In this document: piece after piece, positions 1-7,193 of the stretch
Numbering within the stretch: the stretch's first letter is position 1
Layout: each line of letters opens with the position of its first letter
Assembly: GCA_007127665.1 (NCBI GenBank)
Contig: SKYY01000247.1
Location: 1-8,808 of the forward strand
Direction: 5' to 3'
Source of the DNA: Balneolales bacterium
GTDB taxonomy: Bacteria; Bacteroidota; Rhodothermia; Balneolales; Natronogracilivirgulaceae
Length of the DNA stretch: 8,808 nucleotides
Notes under the pieces: model-generated
Told to the model about the DNA's origin: nothing
Seen by the model: only the letters and a program-made list of their open reading frames with translations
Database searches by the model: none
Program-made: the position numbers and the translations under genes

Positions 1-5
1 TGGAG

Positions 6-1814
6 TTAATCGGGTTGCAGTGATGCGATGGTTTCGGTGGGATCTTCCAGGCGATCCTCCGGACGTTTTTCTATGACATACCGGTCCATGACAAGCACAT
101 CCATATCGGTTCGCATGAAGCAGCGCCAGGCGTCCTCAGGCGTGCAAACAATTGGCTCACCCCTGACATTGAAACTGGTGTTGATGAGGACCGGACATCC
201 GGTTCGTTGCTCAAATGCCGTCAGCAGCGCATGATAGCGCGGATTCACAGCCCGGTCTACGGTCTGGATGCGTGCGGATCCGTCAACATGGGTGATGGCA
301 GGCAGGTCGGAGCGGATCTGGTAAAGCTTTTCCAATCCATGCACGGATGTATCCACCGGTTTCCGCAGTCTTCGGGCCACATCGGCCACAAGGAGCATGT
401 AGGGACTCGGTTCATCCAGTTCGAAGTAATCCCGGACCTGTTCCACGGCAACACTTGGGGCAAAGGGCCGGAAACTTTCGCGGTACTTGATTTTCAGGTT
501 GAGTTTGCGCTGCATTTCCGCAGAACGGGGATCGCCGAGGATGGACCGGCCCCCAAGAGCACGCGGTCCGAACTCCATGCGGCCCTGGAACCATCCGACT
601 ACTTTTCCATCCGACAGCAGCCCGGCCGTGCGGGCGAGCATCTCCTTTTCGTCCATCGGCGAGGCGTCATAACTGGTGTGCATTTCAAGGAATTTGCCGA
701 TGGTCTCGGTATCGAAGGAGGGTCCAAGAAAGGCCCCGTTCATGGCATCGGGGACGGAGGGTTTTCTGCCACGGGCGAAATGGTGGTGCCAGGCCATCAG
801 TGCCGCACCGACAGCACCGCCGGCATCCCCCGCAGCAGGCTGAATCCAGATGTGGTCGAATATCTTCTCTCTGAGAATCTTGCCGTTACCTACGCAATTC
901 AGAGCCACTCCGCCGGCCAGGCAAAGATGGCGGCTTGCGGTCAATTGTTGAGCATGACGCGCCATTCTGAGCATGATTTCTTCGGTCACGGATTGCACCG
1001 ACGCGGCCAGGTCCATCTCACGCCGGGTAAGAGGCGACTCCGGCTTGCGGGGTGGCCCTCCAAAAAGACGTGCAAACCGGCGGTTGGTCATTTTCAGTCC
1101 CGAACCGTATCCAAAATAGCGCATGTTCATGCGGAACGAACCATCTTCTTTCAGGTCAATCAACTCATCCAGTATGAGGTCCCGGTATTTTGGTTCACCA
1201 TAGGGCGCCAGGCCCATCACCTTGTATTCGCCCGAGTTGACCCTGAAACCGGTGAAATAGGTAAACGCCGAGTACAGCAGGCCCGGCGAGTGGGGGAAAT
1301 GGAGTTCCTGTTTGATGGTAATTTTGTTGCCCTTTCCGTAGCCGACCGAGCTGGTGGCCCACTCTCCTACCCCGTCCATGGTTAAAATGGCTGCTTCTTC
1401 AAAGGGGGAAGGGAAAAAAGCGGATGCAGCGTGTGATTCATGGTGTTCAGGATAAAGCAGCTGCCCTTCGTAGCCCAGTTCGGAGCGGATATGTTCGGAA
1501 ATCCACAGTTTCTGCTTGATCCAGACCGGCAGGGCTTTCCATGCACTGCGGATTCCCGCGGGCGCATAGGCCAGGTAGGTTTCCAGGATGCGTTCGAATT
1601 TCAGGAAGGGTTTGTCATAGAATGCTACAGCATCCAGATCGCTGACCGTGATGCCGGCCTCTTTGAGACACCACGCAATGGCATTGGCGGGATAGTTCTG
1701 GTCGTGCTTTATGCGTGTAAACCGTTCTTCCTGGGCAGCAGCCACAATCTTTCCATCGCTGATCAGCGCTGCGGCGGCATCATGGTAGTAGCAGGAAATT
1801 CCGAGAATGTGCAT
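6..1814 (-). CDS. NodU/CmcH-family carbamoyltransferase
   Basis: Enzymes of this family move a carbamoyl group from carbamoyl phosphate, through a carbamoyl-adenylate made with ATP, onto a hydroxyl of a sugar, nodulation factor, antibiotic or polysaccharide. At 602 residues the protein has normal full length. The N-terminal Kae1/ASKHA-like half shows the metal-site stretch HHESHAASAFF (124-134), MDGVGEW (146-152), GLAPYG (201-206), LAGGVALNC (299-307) and PAAGDAGGAVGAAL (326-339). The C-terminal Carbam_trans_C part shows GRMEFGPRALGGRSILGDPR (411-430), FRPFAPSV (448-455) and INTSFNVRGEPIVCTPEDA (544-562). Start is the ATG at 1814, with no clear Shine-Dalgarno; stop is TAA. It follows the UDP-glucuronate decarboxylase gene by 23 bases on the same strand, so it is probably the third gene of a ugd-uxs operon and likely modifies a surface or secreted glycan. 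The acceptor cannot be told from sequence. Confidence 0.93.
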   Translation of the reverse strand: MHILGISCYYHDAAAALISDGKIVAAAQEERFTRIKHDQNYPANAIAWCLKEAGITVSDLDAVAFYDKPFLKFERILETYLAYAPAGIRSAWKALPVWIKQKLWISEHIRSELGYEGQLLYPEHHESHAASAFFPSPFEEAAILTMDGVGEWATSSVGYGKGNKITIKQELHFPHSPGLLYSAFTYFTGFRVNSGEYKVMGLAPYGEPKYRDLILDELIDLKEDGSFRMNMRYFGYGSGLKMTNRRFARLFGGPPRKPESPLTRREMDLAASVQSVTEEIMLRMARHAQQLTASRHLCLAGGVALNCVGNGKILREKIFDHIWIQPAAGDAGGAVGAALMAWHHHFARGRKPSVPDAMNGAFLGPSFDTETIGKFLEMHTSYDASPMDEKEMLARTAGLLSDGKVVGWFQGRMEFGPRALGGRSILGDPRSAEMQRKLNLKIKYRESFRPFAPSVAVEQVRDYFELDEPSPYMLLVADVARRLRKPVDTSVHGLEKLYQIRSDLPAITHVDGSARIQTVDRAVNPRYHALLTAFEQRTGCPVLINTSFNVRGEPIVCTPEDAWRCFMRTDMDVLVMDRYVIEKRPEDRLEDPTETIASLQPD

Positions 1815-1837
1815 GATAATTATCCATGACGCATTGT

Positions 1838-2791
1838 TCAGGTGCTGAGGTTGTCCCCCATATGCTCGCGGAAATAGGCCAATGTCCGATCCAGCCCTGT
1901 TTTCCTGTCCACCTGCGGTGTCCAGTGCAGCAGGCTCCGCGCCAGCGTGATATCAGGTTGCCGTACAAGGGGGTCGCCTTCCGGTAGTTCGGTGAACTCA
2001 AGCTTGCTGCGAGATCCGGAACGGGTGATCACTTCCCGTGCCATCTCAATTATGGTTACTTCATCCGGGTTGCCCAGGTTGACCGGCCCGGAATAATCGG
2101 TTTGACATAAACGGTAAATACCCTCAACAATATCATCGACATAGCAGAATGAGCGTGTCTGTGAACCATCGCCATAAATTGTGAGCGGTTCGTTCCGAAG
2201 CGCCCTGGTTATGAAATTGGGCAGTGCGCGTCCGTCATCCATTCGCATAAACGGGCCGTATGTGTTAAAAATACGCGCTATATGGGTCCTGATGCCGTGA
2301 TTGCGATGGTATGCCGTCACCAGGGCTTCCGCAAAACGTTTGGCCTCATCGTATACACCTCTCAAGCTGACGGGATCTACGTTGCCGAGGTAGGTCTCCT
2401 TCTGTGGATGCTGCAACGGGTCTCCGTAAACCTCGCTGGTGGATGCAAGCAGAAAACGTGCCTTTTTGCTTTTTGCAAGACCGAGCGCCTTGTGCGTGCC
2501 CAGGGAGCCAACCTTCAGGGTTTGAATAGGCATCTCCAGATAGTCAACGGGGGAAGCGGGAGAAGCAAAATGGAGGATCAGGTCGAGCTGCCCGTCCACG
2601 TGGAGATACTGAGTGACATCGTACTTGGTAAAAGAAAACCGTTCGTTCTCAAAGAAAGGTCCGATGTTATCCAGATTCCCGGTGGACAGGTTATCCATGC
2701 ATATCACCTCAAAGCCCTCTTTCAGAAAACGGGCACAGAGATGAGAGCCGATGAAACCGGCCCCGCCGGTAATCAGCACTCGATCAGGCAT
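1838..2791 (-). CDS. uxs: UDP-glucuronate decarboxylase (UDP-xylose synthase), SDR family
   Basis: Converts UDP-glucuronate to UDP-xylose with NAD+ through a 4-keto intermediate. The 317-residue protein is an extended short-chain dehydrogenase: Rossmann motif GGAGFIG (9-15), the [11 protein letters not shown] stretch (74-84), the catalytic region STSEVYGDP (117-125), and YDEAK with Tyr147 and Lys151. The segment [16 protein letters not shown] (205-220) is typical of the UXS group. Glu120 and Arg277 (in LVRQPDI) match the acidic and arginine residues that mark the decarboxylase against dTDP-glucose dehydratases. The ATG start at 2791 shares one base with the ugd stop (TGATG), implying translational coupling; a TTG one codon earlier is less likely. 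The neighbour ugd makes its substrate, which strongly supports the role. An epimerase with another UDP-sugar is a less likely alternative. Confidence 0.9.
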   Translation of the reverse strand: MPDRVLITGGAGFIGSHLCARFLKEGFEVICMDNLSTGNLDNIGPFFENERFSFTKYDVTQYLHVDGQLDLILHFASPASPVDYLEMPIQTLKVGSLGTHKALGLAKSKKARFLLASTSEVYGDPLQHPQKETYLGNVDPVSLRGVYDEAKRFAEALVTAYHRNHGIRTHIARIFNTYGPFMRMDDGRALPNFITRALRNEPLTIYGDGSQTRSFCYVDDIVEGIYRLCQTDYSGPVNLGNPDEVTIIEMAREVITRSGSRSKLEFTELPEGDPLVRQPDITLARSLLHWTPQVDRKTGLDRTLAYFREHMGDNLST

Positions 2792-4131
2792 CAAACACTT
2801 TTCATTTTGTTGTGTACGACGCGGCGACCAACGCTGAAATAGGTAATGTTCTGCTCCTGCATGCGGTCCAGATCGTACAGATTGCGCCCGTCAAATATGA
2901 CAGGTGTTTTCATGAGCTTGTGGAAGTTTTCGAAATCAGGCCTGCGGAACTCATTCCACTCCGTACAGATAACCAGAGCATCCACGCCTTCCAGTGCTGC
3001 GGTCTGGTCCTCCACATAGTCGATCCGGGAACTGATCTCCTCTCCAACGGCTGCCGGAAAGGTTTCGTGAGCTTCGGGATCGTATGCTTTTACCTTGGCT
3101 CCAAGCGCAATAAGGGCCTGAATGATGTAAATCGCAGGCGCCTCGCGAACATCGTCGGTTTCGGGTTTGAAGGTGAGGCCCCAGACACCGAAAGTGCGGC
3201 CATGGATATCACCGTTATAGAATTTTTTGATTTTCTCAACGATGGAAAGTTTCTGTGCGTCATTAACATCCTGAACGGCACCCAGAATCTGGAAATCGTA
3301 GTCATTTTCCCTGGCTGTGTAATGCAGTGCCTGGACATCTTTCGGGAAACAGCTTCCTCCGAAACCAATGCCTGCAAAGAGAAAACGTTTGCCGATGCGG
3401 GAGTCGCTCCCTATTCCCCGGCGGACGCTGTCCACATCCGCACCGACCCGTTCGCACAGATTGGCAATCTCGTTCATGAAGGTAATCTTTGTGGCAAGAA
3501 ACCCGTTAGCGGCATATTTGGTCATCTCGGAGCTGCGTTCATCCATGACAATGATGGGGTTTCCGCTGCGGACAAACGGCTCATACAGCTCCCTCATGAT
3601 TTCGGCCGCCTTTTCACTGGATGTGCCCACGACCACCCTCTCAGGTTTCTGAAAATCAGCTACGGCTGCTCCTTCCCGCAGAAACTCGGGGTTGGATACC
3701 ACATCAAAGGGCACGTCGGTTCGTGCTTCAATGGCCATACGTACCTTGTCAGCAGTACCAACAGGAACCGTGCTTTTGTTGACGATGACCTTGTAACCTG
3801 TAATCAGGTCACCAATCTGAGCCGAAACGTTGAGCACGGCACTGAGATCCGCCTGTCCATCCGCTCCCGGCGGTGTTGGAAGGCAGAGAAAGAGGATATC
3901 ACAGGCTTCCACTGCCTCGGCAAGACTGTCTGTGAATGACATACGCTTCTCACGTATGGCTCGTTTGAAAAGCGTATCCAGCCCGGGCTCATATATAGGT
4001 ATGCGTCCCTCGCGTAATACTGCAAGCTTTTGAGGGTTATTGTCAACGCAAATGACATTATTTCCGGAATCAGCAAAGCATGTGCCGGTTACCAGTCCAA
4101 CATATCCTGTCCCTATTACTGCAATTTTCAT
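2791..4131 (-). CDS. ugd: UDP-glucose 6-dehydrogenase
   Basis: Oxidises UDP-glucose to UDP-glucuronate with two NAD+, feeding the decarboxylase encoded just downstream. The 446-residue protein is full length. The N-terminal NAD domain opens with GTGYVG (7-12), followed by [11 protein letters not shown] (82-92), [13 protein letters not shown] (118-130) and [10 protein letters not shown] (147-156). The central helical region has Lys205 in [14 protein letters not shown]. The catalytic cysteine is Cys261 in [10 protein letters not shown]. The C-terminal UDP-binding domain holds [16 protein letters not shown] (317-332) and ends in DGRNLYD (414-420). I chose the ATG at 4131 because family members begin directly with [12 protein letters not shown]. 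The same frame is open to an ATG at 4188, which would add 19 unconserved residues. No good Shine-Dalgarno lies before 4131. It is the first gene of the minus-strand cassette, 245 bases after greA. Confidence 0.95.
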   Translation of the reverse strand: MKIAVIGTGYVGLVTGTCFADSGNNVICVDNNPQKLAVLREGRIPIYEPGLDTLFKRAIREKRMSFTDSLAEAVEACDILFLCLPTPPGADGQADLSAVLNVSAQIGDLITGYKVIVNKSTVPVGTADKVRMAIEARTDVPFDVVSNPEFLREGAAVADFQKPERVVVGTSSEKAAEIMRELYEPFVRSGNPIIVMDERSSEMTKYAANGFLATKITFMNEIANLCERVGADVDSVRRGIGSDSRIGKRFLFAGIGFGGSCFPKDVQALHYTARENDYDFQILGAVQDVNDAQKLSIVEKIKKFYNGDIHGRTFGVWGLTFKPETDDVREAPAIYIIQALIALGAKVKAYDPEAHETFPAAVGEEISSRIDYVEDQTAALEGVDALVICTEWNEFRRPDFENFHKLMKTPVIFDGRNLYDLDRMQEQNITYFSVGRRVVHNKMKSV

Positions 4132-4200
4132 GTGTTTAAAATTTTTGATTTCCAAGGTCACATAGAATGCCCATGACGTTTTAATCATGCTCCTGTGTGT

Positions 4201-4216
4201 CCGGGCGCCAGCCCGG
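4201..4216. other. GC-rich hairpin in the ugd upstream region
   Basis: CCGGGC (4201-4206) and GCCCGG (4211-4216) form a perfect 6-base-pair stem with a 4-base GCCA loop. It lies in the 245-base gap between greA and ugd, about 70 bases before the ugd ATG. No T-tract follows on either strand, so I do not call it a terminator. On the minus strand it is followed by an AGGAG (4190-4194). The rest of the gap holds no tRNA or other recognisable RNA element. It could be a leader structure or an RNA-stability element; its function is unknown. Confidence 0.35.
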
Positions 4217-4376
4217 TCATGTTCATAGCGCTTCGCGACCTTCGGTTCATGTGTTTTTTTCCACTTTCAGGTTTAAGGTAACTGTTTCTGTACCCGCGTC
4301 GGAATTTGTTTGAGTAACTGCATCGATATCCGAGTTCCGGTATTTCCCGCACGCCGGGATGCCGGGTTTCAGAATA

Positions 4377-4850
4377 TCAGAGCCGTTCGATGTTTCTTAC
4401 TTCCAGTTCCAGGGTACCGGCCGGCACCTTCACTTTGACAACATCGCCAAGTTCTCTGCCCATCAGGGCCTTGCCGATAGGTGAATCTACTGAAATCTTT
4501 CCTTTGTTGAAATCCGCTTCATCCTTTGAGACCAGCGTATATTTTGTCTGCTTCCGGGATTTTCTGTTGAAAATCGTGACAGTGGAGAGTACGTAAACCT
4601 TGGAGTTGTCAATGTTCTTATCATCAAGGACCCGTGATTTGGAGATGATTTCTTCCAGTTCGGAGATCCGGGCTTCCATTTTTCCCTGGGCTTCCTTGGC
4701 GGCATCGTACTCTGCATTTTCACTGAGATCACCGTGAGACCGCGCCTCATTTATCTGGCGGGCGATATCTTTTCTGCCCCGGGTCACCAGGTCCCTTAGT
4801 TCCGTTTTGAGTTTGTCGTATCCTTCCTTGGACAGGTAGTTAACTTTCAC
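4377..4850 (-). CDS. greA: Transcription elongation factor GreA
   Basis: GreA binds the secondary channel of RNA polymerase and stimulates cleavage of backtracked RNA so that stalled complexes resume. From the GTG at 4850 the protein has 157 residues, the usual family length. An N-terminal antiparallel coiled coil (about 8-75) carries the acidic tip GDLSENAEYDAAKEAQ, with Asp41 and Glu44 at the same positions as the catalytic-tip residues of E. coli GreA. The C-terminal FKBP-like domain includes DEADFNKGKISVDSPIGKAL (110-129) and VPAGTLELEV (142-151). The frame stays open upstream to an ATG at 4913 (178 residues) and another at 5000 (207 residues). The extra residues show no GreA similarity, and the 5000 version would translate a terminator hairpin, so I prefer GTG. 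The start remains the main doubt. No Shine-Dalgarno is evident. Confidence 0.93.
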   Translation of the reverse strand: MKVNYLSKEGYDKLKTELRDLVTRGRKDIARQINEARSHGDLSENAEYDAAKEAQGKMEARISELEEIISKSRVLDDKNIDNSKVYVLSTVTIFNRKSRKQTKYTLVSKDEADFNKGKISVDSPIGKALMGRELGDVVKVKVPAGTLELEVRNIERL

Positions 4851-4924
4851 GTTTTCTGCGCTTTTGTCGAAAAATTCTGATTTGCTTGTTTTAACGGACC
4901 CTTCGGAATACATATCCCGGCAAT

Positions 4925-4968
4925 AAAAAAGACCCGATTGCAAACTGCGGCTACAGGCATGCAACGGG
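4925..4968 (-). terminator. Intrinsic terminator in the greA leader
   Basis: On the minus strand, CCCG-TTGCA (4968-4960) pairs with TGCAA-T-CGGG (4942-4933). This gives nine base pairs with one bulged base. A further CTG/CAG triplet (4954-4956 with 4945-4947) sits inside the loop. The stem is followed directly by TC and six T residues (4930-4925). This is a textbook Rho-independent layout in the same direction as greA and about 75 bases upstream of its GTG start. The gene to the right is divergent, so the only minus-strand transcript it could end in the normal arrangement is one begun in the greA leader. That suggests attenuation of greA or release of a short RNA. Confidence 0.65.
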
Positions 4969-5019
4969 CCGGAAAAACATCTATTTTCAGGATATGCCAA
5001 AGCAATAAATCCAATAGCG

Positions 5020-5027
5020 TAAAGTTA
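5020..5027 (-). promoter_or_regulatory. Possible greA -7 promoter element
   Basis: The minus strand reads TAACTTTA here, seven of eight matches to the TAnnTTTG -7 box of Bacteroidota housekeeping promoters. A T-rich GTTTTATTT lies about 18 bases further upstream, roughly where a -33 TTG-type box would sit, but without a clear TTG. Transcription would start near 5013 and reach the leader terminator after about 90 bases. The lineage is itself inferred and the -33 match is poor, so this is tentative. Confidence 0.22.
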
Positions 5028-5069
5028 GCACTTATTCGGCAGAAATAAAACGTCAGCATCACAAGTCCC

Positions 5070-5615
5070 ATGCAGCAATCCATCCAAAAAAAAACAACAC
5101 GGGAGATCTATGCGTCCCACAACCTGCGCAAACCACCGCAGCTCATGTCGGACATGGTGATTTGGCTGCACAATGTGCGCAGCATGCACAATGTCGGCTC
5201 GGCGTTCCGAACTGCCGATGCCTTCGGGATCAAAGCACTGTTCCTTTCCGGATACACACCGGTTCCGCCGCGACCCGAAATCACAAAAACCGCCCTTGGT
5301 GCTGAAGAGACCGTCATTTGGGAGCACGCAGAGGACCCATCGGAACATGTGCACTGGTGCCGCAAAAACGGCTATACCCTCGCAGGCCTGGAACAAACGC
5401 ATCAGAGCCGTCTGCTCACCGGCTATCATCCGGAACCAGACACCCGGATTTGCCTTCTTTTCGGTAACGAAGTGACCGGTATCGACACCGAACTGCTTTC
5501 ACAATGCCATAAGCTGCTGGAGATACCGCAGTACGGAACCAAGCATTCCCTCAACATATCGGTCAGCCTGGGCATCACCTGTTATCATTTTCTGCATAAC
5601 TCCTTGCTTTCATAG
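5070..5615 (+). CDS. SpoU/TrmH-family (SPOUT) RNA 2'-O-methyltransferase
   Basis: Predicted S-adenosylmethionine-dependent 2'-O-ribose methyltransferase acting on tRNA or rRNA in the cytoplasm. The 181-residue protein is a minimal SPOUT trefoil-knot domain. Motif 1 is NVRSMHNVGSAFRTADAFGI (35-54), with the usual Asn and Arg. Motif 2 is LLFGNEVTGI (129-138). Motif 3 is IPQYGTKHSLNISVSLGI (152-169), with the SLNxSV knot signature. It lacks the extra N-terminal RNA-binding domain of RlmB-type enzymes, and the first 26 residues are basic and unconserved. The size lies between TrmL-like and TrmH-like proteins, so the target nucleotide cannot be assigned. The ATG at 5070 is the first in frame; there is no Shine-Dalgarno. 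It is divergent from greA and followed by the amidase gene after 39 bases, probably in one transcript. Confidence 0.9.
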   Translation: MQQSIQKKTTREIYASHNLRKPPQLMSDMVIWLHNVRSMHNVGSAFRTADAFGIKALFLSGYTPVPPRPEITKTALGAEETVIWEHAEDPSEHVHWCRKNGYTLAGLEQTHQSRLLTGYHPEPDTRICLLFGNEVTGIDTELLSQCHKLLEIPQYGTKHSLNISVSLGITCYHFLHNSLLS

Positions 5616-5654
5616 GCAAAAACGCCGTATTTTCATCGAAAACCCCTGATTCCC

Positions 5655-6992
5655 ATGTTGTCGCATCCGAAACCATTGCTTTCAGCCGGGTCCTTGTCAT
5701 CCGGTCGGATTGTCGCACTATTTTTTGCTTTACTTACACTGTGGGTGTCAGCCGGTTTGCTCTCATTTCCCCATACGGCATCGGCAACCCAGCCGCTGGA
5801 CAGGGTCACCACCACGGAACGTTCTGACGGACTCGGCTACGTGATACGCTTTCACATGACCAGCCGGCCCGATTCATTCTTCATCTGGCAGCCCAACCCC
5901 AAACTCATTCAGCTGGCCCTGTACAAAAACGGGATTTCGTCCGAAAATGTGCGCACCAGCAACAGCAATGATGCTTTCGAAAGCTTTTTCTACCAAAACA
6001 TTGAGGGTGGCATAGGAGCCGACATCTACCTCGGCGAGGAGATTTTCATGATCGCCGACGCCTATCTGGATGCCAACGGAAGCGATCTCCTGATCGGTCT
6101 GACCGAGGCCTCCCCATATGACCTTGAAGTGCTCACCGACGGACTCTTCCCCATTTTCTGGGACGACCTCATCGATGATGCGGACACCTCTCCTGATCTG
6201 AGCCAGAATGGATGGGCCGCTGCGGGACAGCCGATAAACAGGGATATCTTTCGCGCGGACCGGCCCAGGCTATCAGAGGCCTATCTAGAGCTGAATCGTA
6301 TCGTTATTGATGCCGGTCATGGTGGACGTGATCCCGGTGCCATCGGATACCGCGGAACCAGGGAGAAGGAGGTCGCGCTGGCTGTGGCACTGAAGCTGGG
6401 GGAGTACATCGAACGCTACCTGCCGGAAATCGAAGTTATCTACACCCGTACAGATGATACCTTCATTCCTCTGCAGGAGCGGGGCCAGATTGCCAACCGG
6501 GCCGAGGCCGATCTTTTTATATCCATCCATGCCAACGCAAACAGAAACCGTCACGCGCATGGCACCGAGATCTACTTTCTGGGGATGCACCGAAGCCAGG
6601 CAGCCTTTGAGGTGATGAAAAAGGAGAACAGCGCCATACGGTTTGAGGACGAAGAAGACCGACCTGAAGAACTCACACCTGAGCAACTGGCCGTCTATGA
6701 GCTATCCAATATCGGCTTCATGGCAAGCAGTGAGATGCTCGCCACCAAGATGGACCATCAGTTTGCAGAACGGGCGAGACGACGTTCACGCGGCGTGAAA
6801 CAGGCCGGTTTTATTGTACTTTATCACGCATCCATGCCGGCCTTGCTTGTGGAACTTGGATACATCACAAATCCACAGGAAGAACAGTTTTTGATCAGTG
6901 AATATGGCCAGAGCATCATGGCATCTGCCATTTTCCGGTCCATTCGAGACTATAAAGAGCGTCTGGAAAGAGACCGCAACCGCCAAAACTGA
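5655..6992 (+). CDS. N-acetylmuramoyl-L-alanine amidase (Amidase_3), exported
   Basis: Zinc amidase that cleaves the bond between N-acetylmuramic acid and the stem peptide of peptidoglycan, used in septum splitting and wall turnover. In the 445-residue protein, residues 18-38 form a hydrophobic signal segment followed by HTASA, a plausible signal-peptidase site, so it should act in the periplasm. Residues about 47-150 form a beta-rich AMIN-like region, followed by an acidic linker. The catalytic domain begins at IVIDAGHGGRDPGAIGYRGT (216-235). Zinc ligands are His222, Glu237 (in REKE) and His292 (SIHANA); the catalytic glutamate is Glu400 in LLVELGYITN. About 108 residues lie between His292 and Glu400. 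They include the acidic patch EDEEDRPEEL and long helices, resembling the regulatory insert of AmiB/AmiC-type enzymes. There is no LysM or SPOR domain. It probably shares a transcript with the upstream methyltransferase gene. Confidence 0.93.
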   Translation: MLSHPKPLLSAGSLSSGRIVALFFALLTLWVSAGLLSFPHTASATQPLDRVTTTERSDGLGYVIRFHMTSRPDSFFIWQPNPKLIQLALYKNGISSENVRTSNSNDAFESFFYQNIEGGIGADIYLGEEIFMIADAYLDANGSDLLIGLTEASPYDLEVLTDGLFPIFWDDLIDDADTSPDLSQNGWAAAGQPINRDIFRADRPRLSEAYLELNRIVIDAGHGGRDPGAIGYRGTREKEVALAVALKLGEYIERYLPEIEVIYTRTDDTFIPLQERGQIANRAEADLFISIHANANRNRHAHGTEIYFLGMHRSQAAFEVMKKENSAIRFEDEEDRPEELTPEQLAVYELSNIGFMASSEMLATKMDHQFAERARRRSRGVKQAGFIVLYHASMPALLVELGYITNPQEEQFLISEYGQSIMASAIFRSIRDYKERLERDRNRQN

Positions 6993-7047
6993 CACGGGCA
7001 ACACCGGACGGAAATTTCAGGTAATAAAATGACCTTGGAGGGGAAGA

Positions 7048-7065
7048 TCAAATCACTGGATTTGA
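7048..7065. other. Small AT-rich hairpin between the amidase gene and udk
   Basis: TCAAATC (7048-7054) and GATTTGA (7059-7065) form a perfect 7-base-pair stem with an ACTG loop. It lies 56 bases after the amidase stop, in the 201-base gap before udk. The plus strand continues with GAAAAAAC rather than a T-run, so it is not a convincing terminator. The remainder of the gap has further weak pairings (ATGGT 7109-7113 with ACCAT 7150-7154) and no recognisable promoter or riboswitch. Confidence 0.25.
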
Positions 7066-7193
7066 GAAAAAACACGACTGGACAGTCTTCTGTTGACGAC
7101 AGCACGTGATGGTATGACTGCGGCTGGACCCGCATCCATCAGTTACCGGACCATTAACATCCACTCAATCAACAATATTACAAACTTCAACGC

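Noticed and set aside
207..1385. Plus-strand frame of 392 codons
   Set aside because: Lies wholly antisense to the carbamoyltransferase, whose motifs span the region; the translation shows no domain signature.
2812..3939. Plus-strand frame of 375 codons
   Set aside because: Antisense shadow of ugd, whose catalytic and NAD motifs are intact on the other strand.
4132..4188. ugd start at the ATG at 4188
   Set aside because: It would add 19 residues before the [12 protein letters not shown] opening shared by the family, and the AGGAG is only one base from this ATG, too close to be a working ribosome site.
4321..4376. GC-rich imperfect stem after the greA stop as a terminator
   Set aside because: The minus strand can form a bulged six-pair stem (CCCG-CA with TG-CGGG) but no T-tract follows, so an intrinsic terminator is not supported.
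7029..7109. 26-residue plus-strand frame between the amidase gene and udk
   Set aside because: No clear ribosome binding site, no recognisable feature and a composition unlike a membrane or toxin peptide; chance is likely.
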